DNA of 36,313 nucleotides from Nitrospirota bacterium (GTDB lineage Bacteria; Nitrospirota; Thermodesulfovibrionia; Thermodesulfovibrionales; Dissulfurispiraceae): assembly GCA_023476565.1 (NCBI GenBank), contig JAMCVZ010000005.1, forward strand, positions 1 to 36,313, read 5' to 3'. Position 1 is the stretch's first letter. Each line of letters opens with the position of its first letter. Both the position numbers and the translations under genes were made by a program. Shown in pieces: positions 9,124-18,365 of the stretch. Under the pieces are notes generated by a model, which had not been told where the DNA came from, did no database searches, and saw nothing but the letters and a program-made list of their open reading frames with translations.

Positions 9124-10521
9124 TCACCCTCTGGATAGCTTGTATTTCTTCGTCTTCTCGTACAAAGTCGCCCTCGATATCCCGAGCAGCTTCGCGCTCT
9201 TCGCCATATTCCAGTTGTTTTCCTTGAGCGCAGAGAGGATCAGATTCTTTTCATTATGCGCAAGGGTCGATATCCGGGCCCCGCGGGATTCACTGCTGCC
9301 ACGGGATATACAATCAGCATCAGCGATAATCTCGGCCGGCAGATCGCAGATATCTATGATGTTTCCTTTGCAAAGACTCGCGGCGCGCTCGATCACATTC
9401 TTCAGTTCCCTGACATTGCCCGGCCAGTCGTATCCAATGAATGCATCCATCGCCTTACAGGAGCAGGAGACGTCGTATTTTCCAAGCCTGTCGAGAAAGT
9501 GCCGGACCAGAGCGGGGATATCCTGCATCCTGTCGCACAGAGAGGGGATCGTTATAATCATTGTATTGAGTCTGTAATAAAGTTCCTCCCTGAATTTGCC
9601 TTCACGCATAAGGGCCTTCAGGTCCCGGTTCGTGGCAGCGGTAAGCCGGAAATCAACTCTCCTGGGATTGGTGCTTCCCAGCCGGTACACGATCTTCTCT
9701 TCCAGTACCCTCAAAAGCTTGACCTGGGCATGCAAAGGCATGTCACCGACCTCATCAAGGAACAGAGTGCCTTTGTCAGCCAGCTCTATCTGACCTACCT
9801 TGCCGTCTTTCTGTGCCCCGGTAAAAGCGCCCGGCGCATAGCCGAAGAGTTCCGACTCGAGGAGGTCATGGGGAATGGCGGCGCAGTTGATGCTTACAAA
9901 AGGACCCCTGGAGCGCCGGCTCTCCAGATGCAGGGCATGTGAAAACAATTCCTTTCCCGTTCCTGTGGCCCCCAGTAACAAGACGGGAGAATCGGTCTTC
10001 GCATAATTCGCGATGAGTTCCTTGGCCTGGATAATACCAGTGCTTTCCCCCTTTATATCGTCGAGAGAGTATTTTGAAGACAGTACGCTCTTTATCTTTT
10101 CCCTGTAGGAATTTACTTTCTTTTCCAGCAGATCGAGCCGCTCGGAGAGGTCCTTCAACTCACCGATATCTCCGAAGAGGGATTGGGAAATCACCCCGAG
10201 AGCGGCCCCATTCTCCCCGAGCACCGGGATCCTGTTGACGATCAGGATTTTCTTTTCCTTCCCTTCTCCGACAGAGCATCGAAACCCAAGCTCGGGCTGC
10301 TTTGTTTCAAGGACATGCCGTATCCGCGACCCCGGAATGTAATCCGTGATGGGTTTCCCGATCACTTCTTCTTGATCCACGCCGAGATACTCCGCATACG
10401 TGCGGTTGATAAAAGTGATCATGCAATTATTGTCGCAGAAGATGATGCCGCTCGGAAGGTTATTGAGAATGATCTCGGGAATGTTGAAAAACTCAGCCGC
10501 CTCTTTTTGATGCAATGTCAT
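9124..10521 (-). CDS. PAS-domain sigma-54-dependent transcriptional activator
   Basis: A 465-residue NtrC-class enhancer-binding protein. Residues about 10-110 form a PAS sensor (IIFCDNNCMITFINRTYAEY), followed by a coiled linker. The central AAA+ domain has Walker A GATGTGKE at 184-191, the sigma-54-contacting GAFTGA loop at 231-236, and Walker B TLFLDEVGD near 252. A Fis-type helix-turn-helix ends the protein (NMAKSAKLLGISRATLYEKTKKY). It should drive sigma-54 RNA polymerase at the divergent -24/-12 promoter at 10734 and so switch on the 2-oxoacid oxidoreductase operon when the PAS domain binds its signal. The start at 10521 has AAGGGG upstream; the frame stays open for 81 more codons, but those lie in control DNA and resemble nothing. 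Confidence 0.92.
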   Translation of the reverse strand: MTLHQKEAAEFFNIPEIILNNLPSGIIFCDNNCMITFINRTYAEYLGVDQEEVIGKPITDYIPGSRIRHVLETKQPELGFRCSVGEGKEKKILIVNRIPVLGENGAALGVISQSLFGDIGELKDLSERLDLLEKKVNSYREKIKSVLSSKYSLDDIKGESTGIIQAKELIANYAKTDSPVLLLGATGTGKELFSHALHLESRRSRGPFVSINCAAIPHDLLESELFGYAPGAFTGAQKDGKVGQIELADKGTLFLDEVGDMPLHAQVKLLRVLEEKIVYRLGSTNPRRVDFRLTAATNRDLKALMREGKFREELYYRLNTMIITIPSLCDRMQDIPALVRHFLDRLGKYDVSCSCKAMDAFIGYDWPGNVRELKNVIERAASLCKGNIIDICDLPAEIIADADCISRGSSESRGARISTLAHNEKNLILSALKENNWNMAKSAKLLGISRATLYEKTKKYKLSRG

Positions 10522-10569
10522 GCACCCCTTTTGCATTAAAATAGCATAGCTGTATGTACTAAATCCAGA

Positions 10570-10612
10570 CATGTTCGAAAACAGGACATACACTTCCCCC
10601 TGCCGGAACATG
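10570..10612. promoter_or_regulatory. Candidate enhancer half-sites
   Basis: CATGTTC at 10570-10576 and its reverse complement GAACATG at 10606-10612 lie about 120-165 bases upstream of the sigma-54 promoter, the range used by NtrC-class activators. Only 7 bases match per arm, so this is a suggestion. Confidence 0.3.
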
Positions 10613-10733
10613 ATCCAAATTACAGAAAGGAGAGATCGGTTCCCTGTAAAATCACGCATTACATCTTGAATTTCATAATGATAGCGAACAGAGCGGCGCG
10701 CGCCCACGAGGGATGAAAAGTGAAAAAATCGTA

Positions 10734-10749
10734 TGGCATGCTCCTTGCT
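10734..10749 (+). promoter_or_regulatory. Sigma-54 (-24/-12) promoter
   Basis: TGGCATG-N4-TTGCT matches the consensus TGGCACG-N4-TTGCW at nearly every position, and the GG and GC pairs are spaced exactly as needed. The expected transcript start is near 10760, about 50 bases before the flavoprotein gene. A sigma-54 activator gene lies next door on the other strand, which makes the assignment coherent. Confidence 0.82.
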
Positions 10750-10810
10750 CTTATTGCGATACATATTTTTTCCTGATAAATAAAATCATTGTTAATGGAG
10801 GACAGTTCAG

Positions 10811-12448
10811 ATGCACAGTGATACGTGTTTAAGAATCGCTCGAAAACAGGCTGCCTGCCAGAGGGCATGCCCTGCCGGCATCGATGTGCCACGGTATATC
10901 AGGGCGATAGCGGCAGGGAGGTTTGATGAGTCTCTGTCTGTTATCCGGGAAGCGATACCCTTCCCATCCATCTGCGGCTATGCCTGCTTCGCACCCTGCG
11001 AGGTCGGTTGCGGCAAGGGACAATTCGATCAGTCCGTTGCCATCAGGGCATTGAAAAGGGCTGCCGCAGAAAAGGGCGGGGAGTCCTGGAAAAACAACCT
11101 CAACAAAAAGCCGGCCACGGGCAAAAAGGCGGCAATCATCGGGGCAGGTCCCGGCGGTCTCACTGCCGCCTATTATCTTGCCCTCAAAGGACACGGGGCA
11201 ACCGTATTTGAAGGCAGGAGCGAGGCAGGCGGCATGATGCGCTGGGCCATTCCGGAATACCGCCTTCCCCGCGAGATACTCAGCGCGGAAATCGACGAGA
11301 TCAGAAATCTCGGGGTGGACATTAAAACCGGCACGCCCGTGGGGTCCGTGCTGGAGCTGAAGCAATCAGGCTACCACGCCGTCTATATCGCCTGCGGCGC
11401 GCAGAAGAGCGCTCCCCTGGGCATTCCCGGCGACGGACTTGAAGGCGTCATCGGCGCCATAGACTTTCTGGGGGCTTTGAATTCAGGCAAGCCCTTCCCT
11501 GTCGGCAAGCGCGTGGCGGTAATCGGCGGCGGAAACGCGGCGATCGACGCTGCACGCAGCGCCGTCCGCCTCGGGGCGCGGGAAGTCAAAATGTTTTACC
11601 GCAGGACCAGGAACGAGATGCCCGCATATCCTGATGAGATCGATGCCGCTCTTGAAGAGGGGGTCAAGATCGAGTTCCTGGCCGCGCCCTCGATGATCGA
11701 GAAACAGGACAGGGGCCTGAAAGTTACCTTCGACTGCATGGAATTGGGAGCGCCCGATAAAAGCGGTAGGCCGAGGCCGGTTTGCAAGTTCGGATTCAAC
11801 TACAGTGAAATATTCGATAACGTCATCGCGGCAATCGGTCAGAATGTCGTGCTGGGCTCCGGCTTCGGCATCTCTCCCGACAGCAAGGGCCTTATCGGTG
11901 TCGACGGCTCCACCCTCTCGACCGGCGTTGACGGCATATTCGCCGGAGGGGATGTGGTAAAAGGCCCGGCATCGATCATCGAAGCCATCGCCCACGGCAA
12001 GCTGGCTGCTTCATCCATAGACAGATTTCTTGGCGGCGACGGCAACCTTCTCCTGTCCCTTGCGCCTGAAGAAAACGAAGTCTCCATAGGCTTTTACACC
12101 GAGGCGTCCGCAGCGCGCGTAGAGATCCCCTGCCTGCCTGCCGGTGCCAGGACCGGAAATTTCGAAGTCGTGGAAAAAACATTAAACGGTTACCTGGCGC
12201 GGAAAGAATCCGACAGGTGTTTATGGTGCGACTACCGGCAATTCAACGTGGAACTGGATTTCGAAGGCTGCAAGGAATGCGGGTACTGCATGAAGGTATG
12301 CAAGATGGGTGTTTTCTCCCAAGGCCCCCGTTTCAATGCAAAAGGGTACCGCTCCTTTGAGGTCAAAAACCCCCGGAATTGCGTCGGCTGCATGAAATGC
12401 TTCTACAACTGCCCTGATTTTTGCATAGAAATTAAAGGAGTGGAATAG
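10811..12448 (+). CDS. GltD-like FAD/NAD(P) oxidoreductase with ferredoxin domain
   Basis: A 545-residue electron-transfer flavoprotein. Residues 1-95 carry the GltD-type N-terminal Fe-S domain (Cys16, Cys20, Cys55, Cys59, Cys63, Cys67). The FAD loop GAGPGG is at 111-116 and a second Rossmann loop GGGNAA near 236 binds NAD(P). The last 90 residues hold two ferredoxin-type [4Fe-4S] motifs (CxxCxxCxxxC, in CKECGYCMKVC and CVGCMKCFYNC). It probably links the oxidoreductase encoded next to NAD(P)+, as PadH does in phenylglyoxylate dehydrogenase, with the ferredoxin subunit fused on. ATG at 10811 follows TGGAGG by 9 bases. First gene after the sigma-54 promoter; only 3 bases separate it from the alpha-subunit gene. 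Confidence 0.88.
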   Translation: MHSDTCLRIARKQAACQRACPAGIDVPRYIRAIAAGRFDESLSVIREAIPFPSICGYACFAPCEVGCGKGQFDQSVAIRALKRAAAEKGGESWKNNLNKKPATGKKAAIIGAGPGGLTAAYYLALKGHGATVFEGRSEAGGMMRWAIPEYRLPREILSAEIDEIRNLGVDIKTGTPVGSVLELKQSGYHAVYIACGAQKSAPLGIPGDGLEGVIGAIDFLGALNSGKPFPVGKRVAVIGGGNAAIDAARSAVRLGAREVKMFYRRTRNEMPAYPDEIDAALEEGVKIEFLAAPSMIEKQDRGLKVTFDCMELGAPDKSGRPRPVCKFGFNYSEIFDNVIAAIGQNVVLGSGFGISPDSKGLIGVDGSTLSTGVDGIFAGGDVVKGPASIIEAIAHGKLAASSIDRFLGGDGNLLLSLAPEENEVSIGFYTEASAARVEIPCLPAGARTGNFEVVEKTLNGYLARKESDRCLWCDYRQFNVELDFEGCKECGYCMKVCKMGVFSQGPRFNAKGYRSFEVKNPRNCVGCMKCFYNCPDFCIEIKGVE

Positions 12449-12451
12449 GCT

Positions 12452-13627
12452 ATGAAAAGATATCTTGAAACAGGAAATTTTGCCATCACGGAGGGCGCGA
12501 TCCTTGCGGGGTGCCGTTTTTTTGCCGGCTATCCGATCACGCCGGCAACGGAGCTCGCCGAGGCGATGTCCTTCCGTCTTCCCCAGGTCGGCGGCATGTA
12601 TATCCAGGGTGAAGACGAGTGCGCCGCGCTGCACCTCTGCATCGGGGGCGCGCTCGGCGGCTACAAGGCGATGACCGCCACATCCGGCCCCGGTTTTATC
12701 CTCTACGCAGACCCTTACGGCTGGGCCATAGGATGCGAAATCCCCCTCGTGGTCCTTAATTCAGGACGCGTAGGCCCGGTAAGCGGTATTACCGGGGCCC
12801 CGGGTCAGGGTGAATTCTACCTGACCCGCTATCCTACACAGGGCGGCAATTTCGAGACAATCGTCCTGGCCCCCAACTCAGCCCAGGAGGCCATGTCGGT
12901 TATTGTAGAATCTTTCTATCTTGCGGAACGGTTCAGGACGCCAGTTACCGTACTGGCCGACCAGCTTATCACCGATGGGTTCGAGGATATCAGCGTCCCT
13001 GAAAATGAGGGGGAGATGAAGGAAATGGGATTCAGGACCTGGCCGAGGAAAATCAACAAGGGCCCCGTGTTCTATCCGTCCACGGACGAAATCGATATCC
13101 CCCCGGTCGTCCTCGGACATAATACCGGGGCGCTCTGCTCCGACTGGACCCCGACCGAAGAGGGATATGATATCGAAGAGGTTGCCGCTCACCATAAGCA
13201 TGCGTACCGCCTGATTTACAAGGTCCGCAATCACAAGGAGCTCTTCAATAACCTGTATGAGAAGAATTTCATGGACGATGACCCCGAGCTGGTTGTCGTC
13301 TCCTACGGCACCCCGTCCCGCGTTGTAAACACAGCAGTCAAGAAAGCGCGTCAGAACGGTCTTAAAGTAGGCGCGCTCCGCCTGATCAACCTGTGGCCCT
13401 TCCCTGATGAACATTTCAAGAAAAAGACAAAATACCTTTCGGTGGAGCTGAACTGGGACGGCCAGTTGGTCAGGGAGGTGCAGCGGGCAGCCGGTAAGGA
13501 TTCCGAAGTCCACTTCATGGGAAGTTGCGGAGACCTGCCTACTGTGGCTGATCTGATCGAGACCTTTGAAAAAATTCTTAAGGGCCAGCCCCTCAAGCGC
13601 CGTGGCTGGGAATTGGAGGAATGGTAA
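12452..13627 (+). CDS. 2-oxoacid:ferredoxin oxidoreductase, alpha subunit
   Basis: A 391-residue PorA/KorA-type subunit. The N-terminal pyrimidine-binding domain has the FAGYPITPATELAE motif and GEDECAAL, where the glutamate activates thiamine diphosphate, then a transketolase C-terminal-like domain (residues about 260-390) that contributes to CoA binding. Together with the beta and gamma subunits it decarboxylates a 2-oxoacid to an acyl-CoA with release of electrons. KorA (2-oxoglutarate) is the closest family by look, but VorB and Pad-type alpha subunits are similar, so the substrate is left open. ATG at 12452, with AAAGGAG about 10 bases upstream, lies right after the flavoprotein stop. 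Confidence 0.9.
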   Translation: MKRYLETGNFAITEGAILAGCRFFAGYPITPATELAEAMSFRLPQVGGMYIQGEDECAALHLCIGGALGGYKAMTATSGPGFILYADPYGWAIGCEIPLVVLNSGRVGPVSGITGAPGQGEFYLTRYPTQGGNFETIVLAPNSAQEAMSVIVESFYLAERFRTPVTVLADQLITDGFEDISVPENEGEMKEMGFRTWPRKINKGPVFYPSTDEIDIPPVVLGHNTGALCSDWTPTEEGYDIEEVAAHHKHAYRLIYKVRNHKELFNNLYEKNFMDDDPELVVVSYGTPSRVVNTAVKKARQNGLKVGALRLINLWPFPDEHFKKKTKYLSVELNWDGQLVREVQRAAGKDSEVHFMGSCGDLPTVADLIETFEKILKGQPLKRRGWELEEW

Positions 13628-13628
13628 A

Positions 13629-14465
13629 ATGGATTATTTATCGAAAAAGTATTTAAGACCCAGAAAAATACCGAGCACCGCCTGTTCCGGCTGCGGGCTC
13701 GGAATGAATCATAAAGCCGTCGTGCAGGCAATATACGAGCTCGGGCTGGAAGTGGAGGATATCGTTTGGGGCACCTCCATAGGCTGCGCCGGTCGCCAGA
13801 CCTTCGGCACCTGGAAGGGTGACGGCTTTGCCGGAACGCACGGGAGGGTCTACGCAATCGCACGGGGACTGAGGCTTACCCTGCCCCCTGAAAAAAAGAT
13901 CATCCTTACTGTCGGTGACGGCGACGCCTTTGGTATCGGCCTGCTGCATCTCATTCATTCCGCCCGCTCCAATGCCGACCTCACCATTATCGTCAACGAC
14001 AACCTGGGGTACATGTCGACAGGCGGGCAATACGGTTGGACAACCCCCCACGGCAGCAAAACAGACAGCAGCCCTTACGGCATGTACGAGCACAACCTCA
14101 TGAGTGATGGAATGGATGTCCTCGGCGTGCTGAAGCATGCAGGGGCTACCTTTCTCGCCCGGCATGTAGCCATGGACGGTCAGAGGGCCGTCGAAAGCAT
14201 AAAGAAGGGAATCCGGAACAGGGGTCTGTCCCTGATCCACATGGTCTACCCGTGCCCTACGAATTTCGGCAGCAGGGAGCTCGGGACAAGGGATACGATA
14301 AAGATGTATGACTATATCAAGAGCCAGTCCGCGCCTATGGGCGAGGAGAAAGAAAACACCCTGTGGGCCACCGGCATCTACCACGATACCAGCGACAGCA
14401 GGCCGGAATTCTCGGAAAATATCCATAAGAATATCGAAAAAATAAGGAGGGCAGCAGCCGTATGA
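13629..14465 (+). CDS. 2-oxoacid:ferredoxin oxidoreductase, beta subunit
   Basis: A 278-residue thiamine-diphosphate-binding beta subunit. Cys residues in STACSGCGLG near the N terminus match the family, and the ThDP motif GDGDAFGIG ... NDNLGYMSTGG is complete (GDG to NDN, 27 residues between). TGGQYGWTTP is typical of KorB and related subunits. ATG at 13629 is used because GGAGG lies upstream at the end of the alpha gene; the frame is open 21 codons further but inside the alpha gene. It overlaps the gamma gene by ATGA. Confidence 0.9.
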   Translation: MDYLSKKYLRPRKIPSTACSGCGLGMNHKAVVQAIYELGLEVEDIVWGTSIGCAGRQTFGTWKGDGFAGTHGRVYAIARGLRLTLPPEKKIILTVGDGDAFGIGLLHLIHSARSNADLTIIVNDNLGYMSTGGQYGWTTPHGSKTDSSPYGMYEHNLMSDGMDVLGVLKHAGATFLARHVAMDGQRAVESIKKGIRNRGLSLIHMVYPCPTNFGSRELGTRDTIKMYDYIKSQSAPMGEEKENTLWATGIYHDTSDSRPEFSENIHKNIEKIRRAAAV

Positions 14466-15022
14466 GCACAAGAACTGAAATCCTCGCGAGCGGTTTTGGC
14501 GGACAGGGAGTCGTAAGGCTCGGTCAGATTCTCGGGGAAGCTGCTGTCAAGCAGGGCTACCGCGTCAGCATGCTCAAGAGCCATGGGACAGAGATGCGGG
14601 GAGGCTATGTGAGAAGCCAGATAGTCTTATCGAAAGAGCCTATTGACAGCCCCATGGTGGAGTCCCCGAACTATTTTGTGGCGCTCTCGCTTGCGGCATA
14701 TAAGGCGTTCAAACACCTGGTCAAGGACGGCATAATCCTGTACGATCCCGCCTTTGTAGTCGAGATCGATAAAGGCCTTGCCTGTGTTCAAAGGCCTGTG
14801 CCGGCAAAAGATACCTCAGTGGAAAACTTCGGCAGGCCTGTCTTTGCAAACACCATCATGCTCGGGGTCCTGTCAAGCATTGTCGGTGAACTTGATCCGG
14901 ACATAGTATTGGAAAGCATCCTGCATGTAATTCCCAAGTACCATGAGGAAAACAAAAGAGCCTTTGAAATAGGCTATGCCCTGCTCGGGAAAAGTGCAGA
15001 TGAAGTATTGCACAAGAGGTAA
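14462..15022 (+). CDS. 2-oxoacid:ferredoxin oxidoreductase, gamma subunit
   Basis: A 186-residue KorC/PorG-type gamma subunit. The start ILASGFGGQGVVRLGQIL and the SHGTEMRGGYVRSQIVLS stretch are hallmarks of the family, which completes the active complex and helps dock CoA. It overlaps the beta gene by 4 bases, so translation is probably coupled. The order flavoprotein-alpha-beta-gamma with no separate delta ferredoxin gene fits the ferredoxin domain being fused to the first gene product. Confidence 0.9.
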   Translation: MSTRTEILASGFGGQGVVRLGQILGEAAVKQGYRVSMLKSHGTEMRGGYVRSQIVLSKEPIDSPMVESPNYFVALSLAAYKAFKHLVKDGIILYDPAFVVEIDKGLACVQRPVPAKDTSVENFGRPVFANTIMLGVLSSIVGELDPDIVLESILHVIPKYHEENKRAFEIGYALLGKSADEVLHKR

Positions 15023-15039
15023 GGGAGGCGGGGACAAAG

Positions 15040-16752
15040 ATGAAGAAAAAACAAGACGCTTCAACTGAAGAAAGGCCGTGGTTCAAAGTATGGCCCGGCC
15101 ATTTGCCGAAAAACCTGGAATATCCGGAAGTGCCCGCATGGTGGATCATCGAACATAATATTGATCGTTTTGCCGGCAATACGGCGATCGTATTCGTCAA
15201 CCATGAGGACCTGGGCGAAATAGAACGCCTCTCTTACAAAGAGCTGTGGCAAAAGGCAAACTCCTTGGCGCACGGGCTCCGTGAGCTCGGAGTGAAAAAG
15301 GGCGACAGGGTAGCGACACTGCTGCCTAATTCACCGGCGATCATCATAAGCTATTACGGCATCTGGATGTCCGGCGCTTCGATCACCCCGTGCAACGCGA
15401 TGGCAAAAGAAAAGGAGCTCGAATACCAGCTCAAAGATTCCGGGGCGCGTATTCTCATTGCCGCAGATACGTTCGGTGCTATGGCGGCGCCGGTAGCCGG
15501 GAGCCTGGGAATAAAACTTATCCTTGCCTCTGTCGGAGAAAAAGCAGACACCGGCGCCATTAAAAACACACTTGATTTCCGGAAGCTGATCAGTAGCGGG
15601 AAAACACGGCCCACGGATTTCACCATTGATCCTGATGAAAACATGGCGGTCCTGCTGTATACGGGGGGCACGACAGGAGATCCGAAAGGCGCCATTCTGA
15701 CCCATCGCAATATTGTCGCCAATACCATGCAATTCGCCCACTGGTACGACTTCAAGCCCGGAGAGGAAGTCTCCCTCTGCACCATCCCCATGTCTCACAG
15801 CGGAGGCATGAGCGGCGTGATGAATGTGCCGCTCTATGCAGGGGCGACCCTTGTCGTCATGAAGCGGTTCTTCCCCGAGCCCGTGGCCAAAGCAATAGAA
15901 AAATACCGGGTTACCCGCTTTTTCGGCGTTCCGACCATGTATGTCGCACTCCTCAACAATGAGAACGCCAGGAAATGCTGCATGACCTCTCTTAAAGCAT
16001 GCCGCACCAATGCAGCCCCTCTTCCTGTCGCCGTTAAGCAGGCATTCGATAAATTTGTCGGAAGGGAAGTGCTTGTCGAGGGATACGGGCTTACCGAGAC
16101 CAGCCCCCTTACCCATGCCAATCCCCTGGAGAAACCGAAGGCCGGCTCCATAGGGATTCCCCTTCCCGATACGGACTGCAAAATTGTGGATATCCAGACA
16201 GGCGAAGACCTTAAAGAAGGCTGCGAAGGGGAACTCGCCATCCGCGGCCCGCAGGTGATGAAAGGCTACTGGAACAAGCCCGAGGCCACGGCAAAGGTCA
16301 TGGCAGACGGATGGTTCCGTACCGGGGATGTAGCATGCATGGATGAGGAAGGCTATTTCTTCATCATCGACCGGTTGAAGGACATGATCATCTGCGGAGG
16401 TTACAAAGTATGGCCCCGTGAGGTGGAAGAGGCCCTTTACAAGCACCCCCAGGTCCGTATGGCCATGGTGGTCGGGGTCCCCGATGATTATTACGGAGAG
16501 GTCCCGAAGGCCCTTATCGTTCTAAAGGACAACCCGGAGGGAAATATCTCCAGTGATGAGGTTATCGCCTTTTGCAAGAAGAACATGGCCGCATATAAAA
16601 TGCCGCGCATTGTTGAATTCTGTACCGAGCTGCCGATCAGCGCGGCCGGCAAGGTATTGAAACGCCTTGTCCGGGAGAAGGAAAAGGAGGCCCACCGGTC
16701 TTCAAAAGAGCCTTCAAAAGGCGACTGCGATGCCTACCGCAAAAAGCAATGA
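15040..16752 (+). CDS. AMP-forming acyl-CoA ligase
   Basis: A 570-residue member of the adenylate-forming enzyme family, which activates a carboxylic acid with ATP and then forms its CoA thioester. The phosphate loop YTGGTTGDPKG, the YGLTETSP motif, FRTGDVAC and the C-terminal lysine motif (PISAAGKVLKR) are all present. Length and layout match long- or medium-chain fatty or aryl acid ligases better than PaaK-type phenylacetate ligases (about 430 residues). GGGAGG lies upstream of the ATG. Being downstream of a 2-oxoacid oxidoreductase and upstream of a transporter suggests uptake and activation of one organic acid whose later 2-oxo intermediate feeds the oxidoreductase; this is inference. Confidence 0.88.
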   Translation: MKKKQDASTEERPWFKVWPGHLPKNLEYPEVPAWWIIEHNIDRFAGNTAIVFVNHEDLGEIERLSYKELWQKANSLAHGLRELGVKKGDRVATLLPNSPAIIISYYGIWMSGASITPCNAMAKEKELEYQLKDSGARILIAADTFGAMAAPVAGSLGIKLILASVGEKADTGAIKNTLDFRKLISSGKTRPTDFTIDPDENMAVLLYTGGTTGDPKGAILTHRNIVANTMQFAHWYDFKPGEEVSLCTIPMSHSGGMSGVMNVPLYAGATLVVMKRFFPEPVAKAIEKYRVTRFFGVPTMYVALLNNENARKCCMTSLKACRTNAAPLPVAVKQAFDKFVGREVLVEGYGLTETSPLTHANPLEKPKAGSIGIPLPDTDCKIVDIQTGEDLKEGCEGELAIRGPQVMKGYWNKPEATAKVMADGWFRTGDVACMDEEGYFFIIDRLKDMIICGGYKVWPREVEEALYKHPQVRMAMVVGVPDDYYGEVPKALIVLKDNPEGNISSDEVIAFCKKNMAAYKMPRIVEFCTELPISAAGKVLKRLVREKEKEAHRSSKEPSKGDCDAYRKKQ

Positions 16753-16887
16753 GCATATATCCAGCAAAAAAACGCAAGGGAGGCGCGCCATTGTGCTCAT
16801 ACCTGTGGCGCAAGGGATTTTTTTCAAACTCCGGAATTCAGTTCGGCTGTAAGGGAGACCCCTTCAGCAGGAGGAGGTAACAGAAGT

Positions 16888-17001
16888 ATGGCGCATTCAT
16901 ATGGGAAAGCAGACTTTGCATACGCAACCCGGTCTTTGCATCCCCTTCCCGCGGGTAGAGGAAGTATAAATGCAGGAAATTTTCACAGGAGGCGTTCATG
17001 A
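16888..17001 (+). CDS. Possible 37-residue ORF coupled to the transporter
   Basis: A short frame begins with ATG at 16888, 10 bases after a strong AGGAGGAGG, and its stop TGA overlaps the transporter start (ATGA). That geometry would favour translational coupling. The peptide is rich in Ser, Arg and Gly and resembles nothing I know. It could equally be chance reading within a leader. Confidence 0.25.
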   Translation: MAHSYGKADFAYATRSLHPLPAGRGSINAGNFHRRRS

Positions 17002-18341
17002 AAAAAATTAATCAAGATGATCCGATCTCCAGTAATGTTACCGTGGAAGGGGGAGCAAAAGCAGCAGTTCTCCCTTCCCGGGGCCGGATGATCAGTGCAA
17101 CGGCATGGATGACCATTATTCTCAGCTCCATGTACGGGATCATGTATTTAGACCGTGTCAACATCTCCATAGCCGCCAAAGATATGATGAAAGAATTCGC
17201 CCTCACCAACACCCAGCTGGGATTTGCCTTCTCGGCATTCTCCTGGCCCTATCTCATCGGGCAGCTCTTCGGAGGATGGTTTGCCAACAAAATCGGCTCC
17301 CGTCTGACCCTGGCCCTTTGCGGTCTCCTGGTCGCAGTCTCAACCATTGCAACGGGGTTCGTGACAGGACTCGTCAGCCTGTTCATCATGAGGCTGCTGC
17401 TCGGTATCGGTGAAGGTCCGTCCTTTTCCGCAGCCACCCAGGCAATGAGGCACTGGTATCCCGAGGAGCGTTTCGGGTTCATTCAAGGCATTACTCACAG
17501 CGCTGCCCGGCTGGGTGGAGCTGTGGCCCCTCCTATCGTGGCCTGGCTTATAGGCGTCGGGAGCTGGCGTTTGTCATTTTGGATTTGCGGTCTCGCATCC
17601 CTGCTGTGGGTTGTGATCTGGTTGCGGTATTTCCGCGACGACCCCAAAGACCATCCCGGCATCACCGAGATGGAACTGTCTAAATTGAAACCGCCTTCCA
17701 AGGCTGTCCGTCGTGCCCGCACCCCTTTCGGAGCGCTTGCCAAGCGGATCCTCCCGGTGACCGCCGTGGATTTTTGCTACGGATGGATGCTGTGGGTGTT
17801 CATTTCTTGGATACCGCTCTATTTCATGAAAAAGCACGGGCTGAATCTGAAATCTTCGGCCCTGCTGGCAGGTCTCACGTTCGGGGCCGGTGTCATCGGA
17901 GATACCATCGGCGGAACGCTTTCCGATTGGATGCTCGTGAAAACCGGGAATAAGCGCCTCGCCCGTAACGCATTTATCGCATTTTCTTTAGCAGTCTCCG
18001 GCGCCTTCCTGTACGCCACCATGCAGACCTCGAATATCACGCATGTTGCGCTTTTACTCGGAGGCTCGTTCTTCTTCCTTGAACTCGTGGTCGGGACGAT
18101 CTGGGCGATCCCCATGGATATAAGCCGGGAATATGCCGGCCTTGCAGGCGGCATGATGAACTTCGGGTTCGGACTGGCGGGAATCATTTCCCCGGTTGTC
18201 TTCGGTTTTGTCGTTGATCGTACCGGCAGTTGGGACATACCGTTCACGATCAGCGTGGTTATTTGTGTGATTGGGGCGTTGTTGACCGTCTTCATGCGCC
18301 CGGATCGGCCATTCATTCCGCCGCATGCGGTCGGTGAATAA
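16998..18341 (+). CDS. MFS transporter, anion:cation symporter type
   Basis: A 447-residue inner-membrane carrier with about 12 hydrophobic helices and a central charged loop near residues 215-245 (FRDDPKDHPGI). The first helix motif YLDRVNISIAAK and the following GGWFANKIGSR loop are typical of the ACS subfamily, which imports organic anions such as hexuronates, tartrate or aromatic acids with protons. ATG at 16998 has AGGAGG 6 bases upstream. A strong terminator follows at 18366, so it closes the sigma-54 operon or a transcript within it. The likely cargo is the acid handled by the ligase upstream. Confidence 0.88.
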   Translation: MKKINQDDPISSNVTVEGGAKAAVLPSRGRMISATAWMTIILSSMYGIMYLDRVNISIAAKDMMKEFALTNTQLGFAFSAFSWPYLIGQLFGGWFANKIGSRLTLALCGLLVAVSTIATGFVTGLVSLFIMRLLLGIGEGPSFSAATQAMRHWYPEERFGFIQGITHSAARLGGAVAPPIVAWLIGVGSWRLSFWICGLASLLWVVIWLRYFRDDPKDHPGITEMELSKLKPPSKAVRRARTPFGALAKRILPVTAVDFCYGWMLWVFISWIPLYFMKKHGLNLKSSALLAGLTFGAGVIGDTIGGTLSDWMLVKTGNKRLARNAFIAFSLAVSGAFLYATMQTSNITHVALLLGGSFFFLELVVGTIWAIPMDISREYAGLAGGMMNFGFGLAGIISPVVFGFVVDRTGSWDIPFTISVVICVIGALLTVFMRPDRPFIPPHAVGE

Positions 18342-18365
18342 AAACACATAGCCGCACCCGTACAA

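Noticed and set aside
10522-10764. 81-codon N-terminal extension of the sigma-54 activator
   Set aside because: It lies in the shared control region including the sigma-54 promoter, resembles no domain, and the start at 10521 has AAGGGG.
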